A stretch of DNA of 40,434 bases from UBA7396 sp034675265 (GTDB lineage: Bacteria > Patescibacteriota > Gracilibacteria > BD1-5 > UBA6164). Made by a program: the position numbers and the translations under genes. The stretch covers positions 1 to 40,434 of the forward strand of contig JAUCDK010000008.1 of the NCBI GenBank assembly GCA_034675265.1, given 5' to 3'. The notes beneath the pieces were generated by a model, which was given only the letters and a program-made list of their open reading frames with translations, made no database searches and had not been told where the DNA came from. Position 1 is the first letter of the stretch. Each line of letters opens with the position of its first letter. Below, one piece after another: positions 1 to 10,357 of this stretch.

Positions 1-173
1 ACCATTTTTCCTGATTCAATAATCCCTTCTTCATCAGTAAGGCGAATGTTTTTAAATTTATCTCCTCTTTTTATATCAGGAGCTCATTTTACTTTTAAAT
101 CTTTGATAGCAATCACACTATCTCCATCAGCTAAAATATTTCCATTCGCGTCTTTTGTAATTATTTCGTCCAT
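1..173 (-). CDS. PhnA-like (YjdM family) protein, N-terminal part only
   Basis: The gene runs off the left edge of the window, leaving 57 codons. The visible N-terminus contains DANGNILADGDSVIAIKDL followed by KVKG and a KNIRL segment. This is the conserved C-terminal domain of PhnA/YjdM proteins, which normally have an N-terminal zinc ribbon in front of it; no ribbon is present here, so this is a short single-domain version. The glycine of KVKG is a TGA. The physiological role of the family is uncertain despite the historical phosphonate name. It is transcribed divergently from tsaB. A TATAAT-like -10 (ATTATA on the plus strand at 203-208) lies about 30 bases upstream without a good -35. Confidence 0.8.
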
Positions 174-235
174 AAAATTATGTAAAAATCTAAAGTGGCA
201 TTATTATATAAAAACTCTTAAAAATTCATAATTTT

Positions 236-263
236 TTGCATAAAGTTATAAAAATAATATAAT
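236..263 (+). promoter_or_regulatory. Promoter of the tsaB operon
   Basis: TTGCAT (236-241), a 16-base spacer and a perfect TATAAT (258-263) lie 26 bases before the chosen tsaB ATG. Transcription would start near 270, downstream of the alternative TTG start at 272 or right at it, which favours the ATG at 290. Confidence 0.7.
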
Positions 264-289
264 TTACAAAATTGATAACTAATGCTTTT

Positions 290-844
290 ATGAATATATT
301 TCTTGATACTATTTCTCCAAAAAATGCACTGATTCTTTTTGATGAAAAAAGAAATATTTTAGAGAAATATTTTTTTGATGTAAGATTGAATGAATCAACT
401 CTTTTGATAGAAGAATTTGATGCTTTTTTGAAAAAAAATAATGTAACATATACGGATTTAGAAAATATTGTTGTAGTAAATGGACCAGGAAGTTTTACCT
501 GAGTAAGAACGACAGTTTTAATGGTGAATACCATAAACTTTGTCATGAAAAAAAATATTACAACTCTTACATATTTTGATTTATTTGAAAATTATCCAAT
601 TATAAAAACTTCATCCAAAAGAGATAGTTTTGTAAAAATGGCAAAAGAAAGTGAAATAGAAGTTATTCAAAATGAAGATTTAGTAAAAAAATTAGAAAAT
701 ATACAAACTATTTATTGAGATATACATCTAGAAAATTTTGAAGTAATCACAGAAGTGAATTATGAAAAAATTATACAAAATATTGTGTTTCAAAATCAAA
801 AAATAGTTCCAGCATATTATCTCAAAAAACCAAATATTTCTTAA
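290..844 (+). CDS. tsaB: tRNA threonylcarbamoyladenosine biosynthesis protein TsaB
   Basis: A 184-residue protein of the TsaB family, the non-catalytic partner of TsaD in making the t6A modification next to the anticodon of ANN-decoding tRNAs. The diagnostic motif NGPGSFTGVR is at residues 64-73, with its last glycine encoded by TGA, and the N-terminus (MNIFLDTISPKNALILF) has the ASKHA-fold first strand. It is shorter than the usual 220-230 residues; the C-terminal half is reduced and poorly conserved. ATG 290 is preferred over TTG 272 because the promoter's predicted start site is near 270. The next gene follows after 13 bases and is probably cotranscribed. Confidence 0.85.
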
Positions 845-857
845 ATTTCACCAAGTT

Positions 858-1322
858 ATGAAACTGAAAGAAAATGAAAAAATTATAAAAGTTATAAAAA
901 GTCATTTTTTTACACGCCTTATTTTGTCAGGATATGTGTTTCTTTTTGTCGTAATTTTAGCGGGAATTTATTTTTTTCTTTGAGATTTTTCATATAAATT
1001 CATAGCTTTACTTTGATTGACTCAAATATTTTTAGTTGTATTTTATTATCTTTATGTTTCGTTTGAATTAGGAATATTTGTAATTACGAATTTGAGAATT
1101 ATTTACGTAAAAAAAATAAATATTTTTCAAAATGAATATGCTGATATTGAGCTTACACAAATTACTGGAATAAAAGCTAAACAAACTGGAATATTTGCAC
1201 ATTATTTTTGATATGGAACTCTTTTTTTATCAACAAAAATATGAGAAATCAATCTTAAATATGTAGAAGATGCTTTAAATGAAGCAAAAGAAATAACAAA
1301 TATTATTAAAGAAAATGTATAG
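858..1322 (+). CDS. Small membrane protein with PH-like (YdbS/DUF304-type) domain
   Basis: 154 residues. Two hydrophobic segments, at about residues 21-40 and 45-67, form a hairpin. They are followed by a soluble domain that starts ELGIFVITNLRIIYVKK and continues QNEYADIELTQITGI. The order two-TM hairpin, then T-N-x-R-I-x-x, then an I-E-L-x-x-I-x-x-I strand is typical of bacterial PH-domain membrane proteins (bPH_2, YdbS-like). Function is unknown for this group. It sits 13 bases behind tsaB and 64 bases before lysS. Confidence 0.7.
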
Positions 1323-1386
1323 AATCTTGCTTTTTTGCAAAAAATAGTTATTTTAAAACCAAAATTTACTTTTTAAATAGAAAAAT

Positions 1387-2988
1387 ATGTTTGAATATGG
1401 AAATGAATCACTTGATAGAATTGAAAAAATCAAAAAATTAAAAGAATCAGGAGTTATTGTTTATGCAAATAATTATCATGGAAAACAAGATATTTCAGAA
1501 GTTGCAAAAAATAATTCAAACTTGAAAGAAGTGGAAACTTTTCAAGAATCTGGAGCTGAAAAAAAATATCAAATTGCAGGAAGACTTATGAGTTATAAAA
1601 GTCATGGAAAACTTGCATTTGCAAAAGTTATGGATCAATCTGGAACTTTGCAAATTTGTTTTATGAAAGATAAATTTCAATTTCATACTGGAAAAGATTT
1701 AGTAGATTCATTAATTATTGATGGAGAAGAGAAAACTGCATACAAAATCTCAGAAAAATTTATAAATGTTTGAGATTATATTGGGGTAAAATGAGATTTA
1801 TTTCTTACAAAACATGGAGAATTAACTCTTTTTGTTTGAGAATTTCAAATTCTTTCAAAAGCAATTCGTCCACTTCCAGAAAAATTTCACTGAGTAACAG
1901 ATCAAGAAACTCTTTATAGACAAAGATATTTAGATATGATTATGAATGATGATTCATACCAAAGATTTGTTTTAAGAAGTAAATTTGTAAGAGCATTAAG
2001 AGATTTTTATGAAGAAAATAGATTTTTTGAAGTAGAAACTCCAGTTTTATGAAATGCAGCTTCTTGAGCGGCAGCAGCACCATTTATCACTCATCATAAT
2101 GATTTTGATGAAGAATATTTTTTAAGAATTTCTCCAGAAACATTTTTAAAAAGAATTACGGTTTGAAGATTTGAAAGAGTAGTTGAGTTTACAAGAAATT
2201 TTAGAAATGAAGGTTCAGATCCAAGTCATATTCAAGAATTTTCAGCTATTGAACATTATGCTGCTTGGTGGAATTTTGAAGATAATATGAAATTTACTGA
2301 AGAAATGTTTGAATATATTTTTAAAAAAGTACCAGAATTAAAAAAAGAAGTTTTGGTAAAAGATAAGGCTTGAGTAGAAAAATTAGTAAATTTTCAAACT
2401 CCTTGGCAAAGAATCGATTATGTTGAAGGAATTAAAAAAGTATGTGGTATTGATGTTTCAATGTATTTTATTGGAGATGAAGAAAAATTAAGAGCAGATA
2501 TTAAAGCAGCAGGAGTTGAATTTGAAGGAATGAATCAAATGGTGGTTCCAACACTTATTGATTATTTATTTAAAAAAGTTTTAAGACCAAGTATTGTTGG
2601 ACCAGCTTTTGTTTATAATTATCCAAAAACTATGCAACCACTTGCAAGACAAAATGATGAAAATCCAGCAATTGTTGAACAATTTCAATTAGTAGTAAAT
2701 GGATGGGAAATTATAAAAGCCTATTCAGAACTTATTGATCCGAGTGTACAAAAAGCAAACTTTGATGCACAAGCAAAAGCAAAAGAAATGTGAGATGAAG
2801 AAGCAACTTCTTGAGATGATGATTTTGTATTTGCTATGGAATATGCGATGCCTCCACAATCAGGTTGGGGAATGTGAATTGAAAGAGTATTTTCTATTTT
2901 AACTCAGCAAGATAATTTGAGAGATGTTGTATTATTTCCACTTATGAAATCAGTGAAAAAAGATGAAAATAAAAAAGAAGAAATTTAA
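1387..2988 (+). CDS. lysS: Lysyl-tRNA synthetase, class II
   Basis: 533 residues; charges tRNA-Lys. After an N-terminal OB-fold anticodon-binding domain (about 60-170, IAGRLMSYKSHGKLAFAKV) come the class II motifs: motif 1 near RALRDFYEENRFFEVETPVL, the AAAAPFITHHN loop, motif 2 (RNFRNEGSDPSHIQEF) and motif 3 (GWGMGIERVF) at about 494-503, where Gly497 is encoded by TGA. The C-terminus RDVVLFPLMKS is typical of LysRS. A possible weak promoter (TTGCTT 1327, TATTTT 1349, 16-base spacer) lies in front. The last codons form the left half of a perfect palindrome that also encodes the end of the convergent gene. Confidence 0.95.
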
Positions 2989-3002
2989 ATTTCTTCTTTT
3001 TT
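2971..3002. terminator. Perfect 32-base palindrome, bidirectional terminator inside two stop regions
   Basis: The arms AAAAAAGAAGAAATTT and AAATTTCTTCTTTTTT are exact reverse complements with no spacer. The palindrome covers the last codons and stops of lysS (+) and of the convergent gene (-), which overlap by four bases (2985-2988). A-rich and T-rich flanks on both sides suit intrinsic termination in both directions. Confidence 0.7.
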
Positions 3003-3467
3003 TGGTGAAACTCATAGAACTTGATTTAAAAAATTAGCTATTTTTTGAGTTTCCATTTTATTTCTGCTATCATCAATTCAGAAAACTTTTTTTATTGTTT
3101 CTGCTCTGAGGAAAGTAGTATCAAATAAAAATTGTCTATTATCAACTTTTAGGTCAATAATTGATTCTCTATCTCATCTACTCCAAGTATCTTCCTCTGC
3201 ATATAATGCTCAAGAATATCCATTTTTTGTATAAGTAGAAACTAAATATTGTACTACTTTGAGAGCAAGAAGTAAATCTTTTTCATTATAAAAACTTACA
3301 TCTAATTTGATTCCGTTGATTTTTGCTTTAAAAACACCATTTTGGTCTTTTTCATAACTATAAAATTTATCTTCATTATTGAGTGCATCAATTTTAGTTT
3401 GTAATTTATCTAGACTTCCATTGATTTGCTCAGTTTTACTTTCAATTACTTCATTTACATTACTCAT
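2985..3467 (-). CDS. Hypothetical protein, 160 residues
   Basis: I do not recognise the family. The N-terminal 30 residues are polar and heptad-like (SNVNEVIESKTEQINGSLDK), suggesting a short coiled coil. The middle has KAKINGIKLDVSFYNEKDLL and LKVVQYLVSTYTKNGYS. No signal peptide or membrane segment is seen. Four in-frame TGA codons lie in the second half. A promoter reading leftward is visible: TTGCAA (3521-3526), 17 bases, TAGAAT (complement of 3498-3503). The protein ends in KKEEI, exactly as LysRS does, because both ends are read from the same palindrome. It could be a small DNA-binding or adaptor protein, but nothing proves that. Confidence 0.75.
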
Positions 3468-3497
3468 AGAAATTATTATTAATAAATAATTAGCTTT

Positions 3498-3526
3498 ATT
3501 CTAACATACTTTTTTTATTTTTGCAA
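3498..3526 (-). promoter_or_regulatory. Promoter of the 160-residue hypothetical gene
   Basis: Read on the minus strand: TTGCAA (3521-3526), a 17-base spacer, TAGAAT (3498-3503), then about 30 bases to the ATG. Confidence 0.55.
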
Positions 3527-3639
3527 AAAATCTAACTTTTAGCTATTTATTTATCAAAAAACTCATTTTTTGGGTTGTGAATTTTCAAAAAATAAGTATC
3601 TTAATTACAAAAAATATTACCTAGATAAGAGCCAAAAGT

Positions 3640-6600
3640 ATGACATTTGTACACTTACATAACCACACACATTTTTCTATTTTAGAATGACTTCCAAAGC
3701 CAAAAGATTATGTAAAAAAAGCAAAATCTTTATGAATGCCAGCAGTTGCAATTACTGACACGAATAATATTCATGGTTGTCACGAACTCTATAAATATGC
3801 AAAAGAAGAATGAATCAAACCAATTTTATGAACAGAGATTTATTTGCAATCAGTTTCAGATGAAAAAATGTTTCATAAAACAGTACTTTTAGCAAAAAAT
3901 TATGAAGGATATAAAAATATTATTAATCTTGTTTCTATTGCCAATCTTGAGCGTCCAGGAGCAAAACCATATATCACTTGGGAGGAATTAAAAAATCATT
4001 CGCAAAATATTATTTGTCTTTCTGGGCCAATTTCATGAGAAATTTCTTATGCTATTTTAGCTTGAGTTTCAGAAGAAAAAATCATAGCAAGAATTCAAGA
4101 ATACGAAGATGTTTTTCCATGAGATTTTTATGTGGAACTTTTGTATCATGATGATATTCCAAAACAAAAGTTAGTAACAGACACACTGATAGAACTTCAT
4201 AATAAATATAATTTTAAGGTGGTAGCAACGAATAATTGTTACTATATAGACACATCAGATAAACAGACACAAGATGTAATTATGGCACTTGGAACTGGAC
4301 ATCAAATTGAAAATCCAGATCGTAATACACTTATAAATGGAGATTATTCTTTTTTTAATGAAGAACAAATGCAAATGCTCTTTTGATTTTTGCCTTCAGC
4401 ATTATCAAATACTTTAGAGATTGCTAGTAAAATAGACATAAAAATAGAAATTTGATGAGTTCTTATCCCAAAATATGAACTTCCTGAAGAAGACCAAAAA
4501 ATATATGAAGAAGCAAAAGAATTAGAAAAAGATGAATCAGAAATTAAAAAACTTACTTCAGATGAATGGTATTTGAGATATATTTCCTTTAAATGACTCA
4601 ATTGGAGATATAACTATAATCTTTCACAACAAGAAATTTTTAATCTCGTAAAAAAACTTGATAAACCAGGACTTCAAAAAAAATTAACTGAAAGTTCTCC
4701 AGAAGAATTAAAAGAACTCTCTCTGACATTTTATAGTGATTCAAAAAAAGAATTCATTTCTGGACTTGATAAGGACTTAATAGACAAAATAGACAGGCTG
4801 GAATATGAGCTTGTAGTAGTGCATGAAATGGGATTTGATGCTTACTTTTTAATCGTGGCTGACTATATTAACTGGGCAAGAAATAATGGGATTCCAGTTG
4901 GACCATGAAGATGATCAGCAGCTGGAAGTTTGATGGCATTTTTATCTGGAATTACTGATATTGACCCACTTCCATATTTTTTGCTTTTTGAAAGATTTTT
5001 AAATCCTGCCAGAATTTCCATGCCGGATATAGACACAGACTTTGCTGATGATGGAAGAGATAGAGTAATTGAATATTGTAGAAATAAATATGGAGCTGAC
5101 CATGTGGCACAAATTTGTACTTTTGGTACTTTTGCTGCTCGTGCTGCGGTAAAAGATGTTTGAAGAGTGATGTGAGTTGATTTTGCTGAAATGAATGAAT
5201 TAGCAAAACTTATTCCAGAAAAACCAGGAACAAAACTCAAACAAGCTTTAGAAGAAAGTTTGGAATTTAAAATGGCATATGAAGAAAATGATAAATATAA
5301 GAATATTATAGACAATGCACTGAAAATTGAGTGAAATGTGAGACAAATATGAGTTCATGCTTGTGCGGTAATTATTGCACCAAACAAGATGACAGATTAT
5401 ACAGCATTAGCTCATCCACCAAAAGACCAAAATGCAATTATTACACAATATTCAGCCTATCCTTTAGAAGATTTAGGACTTTTAAAAATGGACTTTTTAG
5501 GACTTAGAAACCTAACTATCATTAAAAGAGCATTAAAAATTATTAAAAATAATAAATGAGTTGATGTAAATATTTTAACCGTTCCAAGAGATGACCCGAA
5601 AGTATTTGAAATATTTGCTGCTTGAGATACCACTTGAGTATTTCAGTTTGAATCTGATGGGATGAGAAAATATTTGATAGATTTACAACCAAATAGTTTT
5701 GAAGATTTGATTGCGATGGTATCTTTGTATCGTCCTTGACCTTTGGCATATATTCCTTCGTATGTTGAGAGAAAACATGGAAGAGAAGAGGTAAAATATA
5801 TGGCAGATAATTTGATTGAAATACTCAAAAAATCTTGATATAATGATGATGAAATTGCAGAAGAAAAAAGAAAATTAGATGAAGATCTGGCACCAATTCT
5901 TGATGTATCAAATGGAATTGCGGTTTACCAAGAACAACTTATGTTTATCGTTCAGGTAATGGCTTGATTTTCTCTTGGTGAAGCAGATCTTTTAAGAAGA
6001 TGAATTTGAAAGAAAAAAATAGAAATTATCGAACAATTAAAATGAGAATTTATTACTAGAGCTGGAAAATATAAAAATTACAAACCAGAAACTCCAAAAT
6101 ATATTTACGAAGAGATGATTCAACCAGCAGCGAATTACTCATTTAATAAATCACATGCTGCTTGTTATGCGTTTATTGCTTACCAAACAGCGTATTTGAA
6201 AGCATATTACAGAACAGAATTTTTAACAGCACTTATGGTGAGTGATGAGGAAAGTATGGAAAGAATCGTTATGGAAGTATGAGAATGTAATTCAAAAGGA
6301 ATTAATGTTTTACCTCCAAGTATTAATGATTCAATGAAACATTTTACTTATATTGATGATTCAACTATAAGATTCTGACTCAAAGCTATTAAATGAATTT
6401 GAGATGGACCAATTGAAGCAATTAAAAACGGAAGAAAAGAGTGAAAATATATTTCTTTAGAGGATTTTATTGCCAGAGCTGGAAAAGAAGTAATCAATAA
6501 AAAATCTTTAGAAGCTTTGATACTTTCAGGAAGTTTGGATGATTTTGGAGAAAGAGGACAATTATTTAAAAATATTGAAACCATTATAAAATATTCTCGT

Positions 6601-7527
6601 GCTTGAGAAAAGAAAAAAGAAACCAATCAAATCGGGCTTTTTGATCATATTGAAGATTCAAATGCTCTTTCTTTGGAAACATTTCCTTGATTTAGTTTTG
6701 AGGAATCTATTAAATGAGAAAAATTGGTAATTTGATTTCCTATTTCATGACATCCGCTTGATGGACTTTCAAGATATATCGAAAAAAGAAGTCAAAATGC
6801 AAAGATTTTAAAAATGAGTTTTGAAGAAATTGAAAATGTTCCAGAAAAACAAAAATCCAGAACTACCATTGTACAAGCAGTTTGATATGTTAAAGATGTG
6901 AGGAAAATGATGACAAAATCATGAGGAAATATGGTATTTTTGTATTGTGAAAGTTTTGAATACGATTTTGAAATTACCATTTTTCCAAAAGATTATGAAA
7001 CTTTTAAGGATAAAATGGAAGCAGATAGAATTATTATTGTTTCTGGAGGACTTAATATCAATACTGAATACAAAAGAAAAGCTATTCTTGCTCGTGATAT
7101 AAAATCACTTACTTTGACACAAGTAAGAGAACAAGCACAGTCACTCGGACTTTTTGATAATAAAAAGTATAATTCATTTACAAAAAATGATATTTTAAAA
7201 AAATCACAAACTCCAGAATTACCTGAACCTCTTCCATCAAATGATGAACCTCAAGAAGAAACAAGAAAAGAAGATTTTGTAGAAATAGGAGAAACAACCG
7301 CTCCAACATGTGCTGTTTTTGAAGAAAAAATAGAGAAATATATTATTCAAATCCCACCTGTAACTCAAAAGGAAAATTTATTGAAATTAAAAGAATTTAT
7401 GCTTGGGCTTCCAGTTGGAGATATAAAAATATTTTTAAGTTTGAAAGGACAAGAAATAGATACGAAATTATCTTTGGCGAAATTGGATGAAATTTATGAA
7501 TTTGAGAAAAAATATTTTCTAAGTTAA
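3640..7527 (+). CDS. dnaE: DNA polymerase III alpha subunit
   Basis: 1,295 residues; the replicative polymerase. The N-terminal PHP domain starts HLHNHTHFSILEG and has AITDTNNIHG. The polymerase core contains IPVGPGRGSAAGS (about 418-430, two glycines from TGA), the catalytic aspartates in MPDIDTDF (Asp463, Asp465) and LLKMDFLGL near residue 617. A helix-hairpin-helix region (FGLKAIKGIGDGPIEAI) and an OB-fold region (about 1070-1150) follow. The last 160 residues hold an acidic, proline-containing linker (PELPEPLPSNDEP) and a final small domain, making it longer than the roughly 1,160 of E. coli. ATG 3640 places the PHP motif at residue 5 as expected. A weak promoter candidate (TTGTGA 3575, TATCTT 3597) precedes it. 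Confidence 0.96.
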
Positions 7528-7533
7528 TTCTTT

Positions 7534-8583
7534 ATGAAATATAATCTACCAAAAGAATATTACGAGTTATTTTGAATATTTTCACATGATTTTCCTGATT
7601 TTTTGCATGAATTTTTAGAAGCAAAAAGTTTGCAGAGATTAGCTCATATTGGGCAAAATTGTGGAACAGAATATACAAAGTTTTTTGATTATAAATTTGA
7701 AGCAAACCGTTTATGACATAGTATTTGAGTTGCTTTGATTATTTGGAATTTTACTCATGATAGAAAACAAACTCTTGCAGGGCTTTTTCATGATATTTCA
7801 AATAGTGTATTTTCTCATGTGTGAGATTATGTTTTATGAGATACTGAAACTCAAGAAGCAGCTGAATTTTATATCACAGATATTCTCAAAAATGATGAAA
7901 AAATCATGGAACTTTTGGAAAAATATCATATATCAATTGAGGAAATTAATGATTATACAAAATATCCAATTGCAGATAATAAGAGTCCAAAACTTTCTTC
8001 AGATAGGCTTGAATATACTTTGGATGGAGGAATATATTTGTGATACAAAAATTTTCAGGAAGTGAAAAAAATGTACGATGATATCGTTATTTTAAAAAAT
8101 GAAAATGGAGAACATGAGCTTGGTTTTCAGACAACTAAAATTGCTATAGAGTTTGCAAAACTTTCAGTTTTAAACGATTCAAGTTGTTTTTCTAGTTTTG
8201 AAAGTCATATATCAATGTCATTTCTTTCTGAGATTTTAAAGTCTATGATGAGAGAAAAAATAGTTGATTTTCCACAATTATATACGATAACAGAGGAGGA
8301 ATTTATTCAAAAAATATATACTTCAAAGAGTGAATGAATTATAAAAATGTGGGAGTTTTTTATCAAAATGGATACATATAAATTATCTGATGATGAACCT
8401 CAAACTTCAAAATATTTTGTCTATTCAAAGACGAAAAAAAGATATATTGATCCTTTAGTGCAAACTATTGATGGAGTGAGAAGAGTTTCTCAAATTGATA
8501 TTGATTTTAAGAGGAAAGTTGAGATACATCTTGGAGTACAGGAAAAGTGGATTTTGGTAGATTATAAAAAGAGAGATATGTAA
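7534..8583 (+). CDS. HD-domain phosphohydrolase-like protein
   Basis: 349 residues, six bases behind dnaE and probably cotranscribed with it. The HD signature is clear: an upstream histidine in NRLGHSIGVALIIW (about 58-72) and GLFHDISNSVFSH (about 83-95). HD proteins use these residues to bind metal and hydrolyse phosphoester bonds, often of nucleotides. A later aspartate in KLSSDRLEYTLDGG could be the fourth ligand, and the motif resembles predicted deoxyguanosinetriphosphate triphosphohydrolase-like HD proteins of other CPR bacteria. Substrate is not deducible. No membrane segment. It is followed immediately by a strong terminator. Confidence 0.82.
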
Positions 8584-8611
8584 AAAAGTGGTAGGAATAC
8601 TGCTTTTTTTG
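8582..8611 (+). terminator. Intrinsic terminator of the dnaE-HD operon
   Basis: A 12-bp stem (AAAAAAGTGGTA / TACTGCTTTTTT, with two G-U pairs) and a GGAA tetraloop, ending in a run of seven T. It begins inside the stop codon region. Confidence 0.8.
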
Positions 8612-8625
8612 TTTTGGTAAGAATT

Positions 8626-8657
8626 TTGATTTGATATTTATAAAAGTTTTATATAAT
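8626..8657 (+). promoter_or_regulatory. Promoter of the leader RNA and SHOCT/DUF805 cluster
   Basis: A perfect TATAAT at 8652-8657. Possible -35 elements are TTGATA at 8631-8636 (15-base spacer) or TTGATT at 8626-8631 (20-base spacer). Transcription would begin near 8664, about 205 bases before the first ATG of the cluster. Confidence 0.55.
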
Positions 8658-8663
8658 ATTTTT

Positions 8664-8868
8664 GCTTGTTAATTTACCTATTGCCAATAAATGGCTGATT
8701 TTTTATTGTATTCCAAAAATATAACTGAGTTGGAGAAAGTAACCTTCCAATTTTTTGATATATTTTTGGATTATCAATGGTAAATGGACAAGCGGGGTTG
8801 CTTTCTCCATTTTTGTATATATAATGGAGATAGGCAAAATGCTTATCTTATTTTTTTATTTTTTTATT
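8664..8868 (+). ncRNA. Putative structured leader RNA with mutually exclusive helices
   Basis: Three helices compete. (a) A long-range stem GGAGAAAGTAACC (8732-8744) with GGTTGCTTTCTCC (8796-8808), one G-U pair, enclosing an inner stem TTGATA/TATCAA. (b) TCTCCATT (8804-8811) with AATGGAGA (8823-8830), which shares bases with (a). (c) A terminator hairpin AGATAGGC/GCTTATCT (8828-8848) with long T-runs, which shares bases with (b). A small 5' hairpin GCCA/TGGC lies at 8683-8695. This is the layout of an attenuator or riboswitch expression platform. I recognise no known aptamer. An independent small RNA of about 190 nt is the alternative. An in-frame ATG at 8824 would make the terminator coding, which weakens the case somewhat. 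Confidence 0.45.
8828..8866 (+). terminator. Intrinsic terminator (attenuator) before the SHOCT/DUF805 cluster
   Basis: An 8-bp stem (AGATAGGC / GCTTATCT) with loop AAAAT, followed by two seven-T runs. It ends only a few bases before the ATG at 8869, so it can only serve a leader RNA or act as an attenuator. Confidence 0.55.
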
Positions 8869-9111
8869 ATGGATACTAATAGGTGCTTAGAAATATTAAA
8901 GCAAATTATTACGAAAGATAAAATATATATTACAGGAGATGAACGTAAAGAATTAGAGAAATTATGATTTATTAGCAATAAAGCATATAAAGATAGTAAA
9001 GATAAAAAACTTCCACTTCCAAGTATTATTGTAGATAAACAGCACATGAAGTATGCTATTACAAAAAAATGAAAAAAGTATATAGATGAAAATGATGGTT
9101 TAGCGTTATAG
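8869..9111 (+). CDS. Hypothetical protein, 80 residues, possibly winged-helix
   Basis: A small basic protein of no family I recognise. It has a helical N-terminal half (CLEILKQIITKDKIYITGDE), and the C-terminal stretch MKYAITKKGKKYIDE resembles the last strand and turn of winged-helix DNA-binding domains (a-x-T-x-x-G-x-x-Y). That resemblance is weak evidence for a regulator. ATG 8869 is chosen because it follows the terminator T-run. An in-frame ATG at 8824 would add a hydrophobic 15-residue leader (MEIGKMLILFFYFFI) and cannot be excluded. It is first in a row of four closely spaced genes. Confidence 0.65.
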
Positions 9112-9133
9112 TTTATCAAATAATTTATAATTT

Positions 9134-9778
9134 ATGTTATCTAAGTCTAATGAGTTAGAAAAAATATTCCAATTGAAGACGGACTGAATATTATCAGAGG
9201 AAGAGTTTGAAAAAGAAAAAGTAAAAATATTAAATTCAGATTATAATGAAGATTATCAAATATTGCTAACATATAATGATAATGTATGAGTGTGATTTTT
9301 TAATCTATTATTTTCTTGAAAAGGAAGAGTGAATAGAATAACTTATATAATTTTATTATTATTATCGACTATTTTGTGATTGAATGTTTTATTTATAATG
9401 TCTATTTATCAATATAATTTTTTTAGTACATCGTTATTTTGAATATTTTTAACTATATATATTTACTCCAGTTTTATACTTGGAATAAAAAGACTTCATG
9501 ATATAAATCTTTCATGATATTATATATTATCTTCCTTTATTCCTATAATAAATACGGCCTTTTGGATTTGGTTAATTTTAAAAAAAGGAACAGTTGGAGA
9601 TAATAAATTTTGAAATGAATTTTTATTAAATAAAGAAGATTTGAAATTATATTTGATATTTATAATATTATTATTTTTATTGTTATTTTATATTAATCAT
9701 TTTTGAAAAATTCCATTGACTATATATTTTATTCCAATTATATTGTGAATATCATATATGACATATTTGAAAAAATAA
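9134..9778 (+). CDS. SHOCT-DUF805 membrane protein
   Basis: 214 residues. Residues 7-32 (ELEKIFQLKTDGILSEEEFE) form a SHOCT motif, a short helical hairpin found at the ends of many membrane proteins. A DUF805 domain follows: GRVNRITY at its start, GIKRLHDINLSGYY in the middle, and GTVGDNKFG at its end, with four or five hydrophobic helices. A further pair of TM segments closes the protein. DUF805 proteins are inner-membrane proteins of unknown function. The gene begins 22 bases after its neighbour and is followed by two relatives. Confidence 0.85.
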
Positions 9779-9802
9779 TTACTAATTATTAATTTTATTA
9801 TT

Positions 9803-10348
9803 ATGAACCTAAAATATATAGAGCTAGAAAAACTAGCAAAATTGAAAGAACAATGAATTCTTTCAGAAGATGAATATTTAAAAGAAAAAGAAAAAATTTT
9901 ATATGAAAAAAATACTATTTTATTACCATACTCTCCAAACACAATTTTATGGTTATCATTTTTATTTTGACCTTTTAGTTGATTACCAATGACATATCAT
10001 AATTTTAAAGTATTAGGCAAAAAAAATTTTTTAGAAAAAACTTGGTGGATATTTTTATTTCTTTTTATTACTGCAATTGATCTCGTTTTTGTAGAATATG
10101 ATTTACCTATATTAGCCAATATCTTTTATATGCTACTTGTTTGACTAATGAATGTTTGAATATTTTCAAATTTACAATTTGATGAGCTGAAAGAATGGAA
10201 AAATAACAACTTAGATAAGGGTTATAAATCCTTTTTTCCTGCTATTTGATGGTGAGTACTAAATTGTTTAATTTGGGTTATATGTTTTGTGATATTATTA
10301 ATTATATTTAACCTAATATATCCAGAGCTTTTACTTTTAAAAGATTAA
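9803..10348 (+). CDS. SHOCT-motif membrane protein
   Basis: 181 residues. The N-terminal SHOCT motif (ELEKLAKLKEQGILSEDEYL) is nearly identical to that of the next gene. Four hydrophobic segments follow: about 46-62 (WLSFLFGPFSGLPM), 78-95, 104-122 and 150-175. A polar loop between the third and fourth carries LKEWKNNNLDKGYKSF. I do not recognise the membrane part; it is not an obvious DUF805. It sits 24 bases behind the DUF805 gene and nine bases before the next SHOCT gene. Confidence 0.75.
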
Positions 10349-10357
10349 TTTTTTATT

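Noticed and set aside
226..546. Open frame of 106 residues on the minus strand
   Set aside because: It lies opposite tsaB, which has the TsaB motif; composition is that of a shadow frame.
4863..5315. 150-residue minus-strand open frame
   Set aside because: It is the reverse shadow of the dnaE catalytic region.
8664..8868. SRP RNA, tmRNA or RNase P RNA
   Set aside because: No GGAAGGAAGCA-type SRP loop, no tRNA-like ends and no RNase P conserved core were found; 6S RNA remains possible but the closing stem is not convincing.
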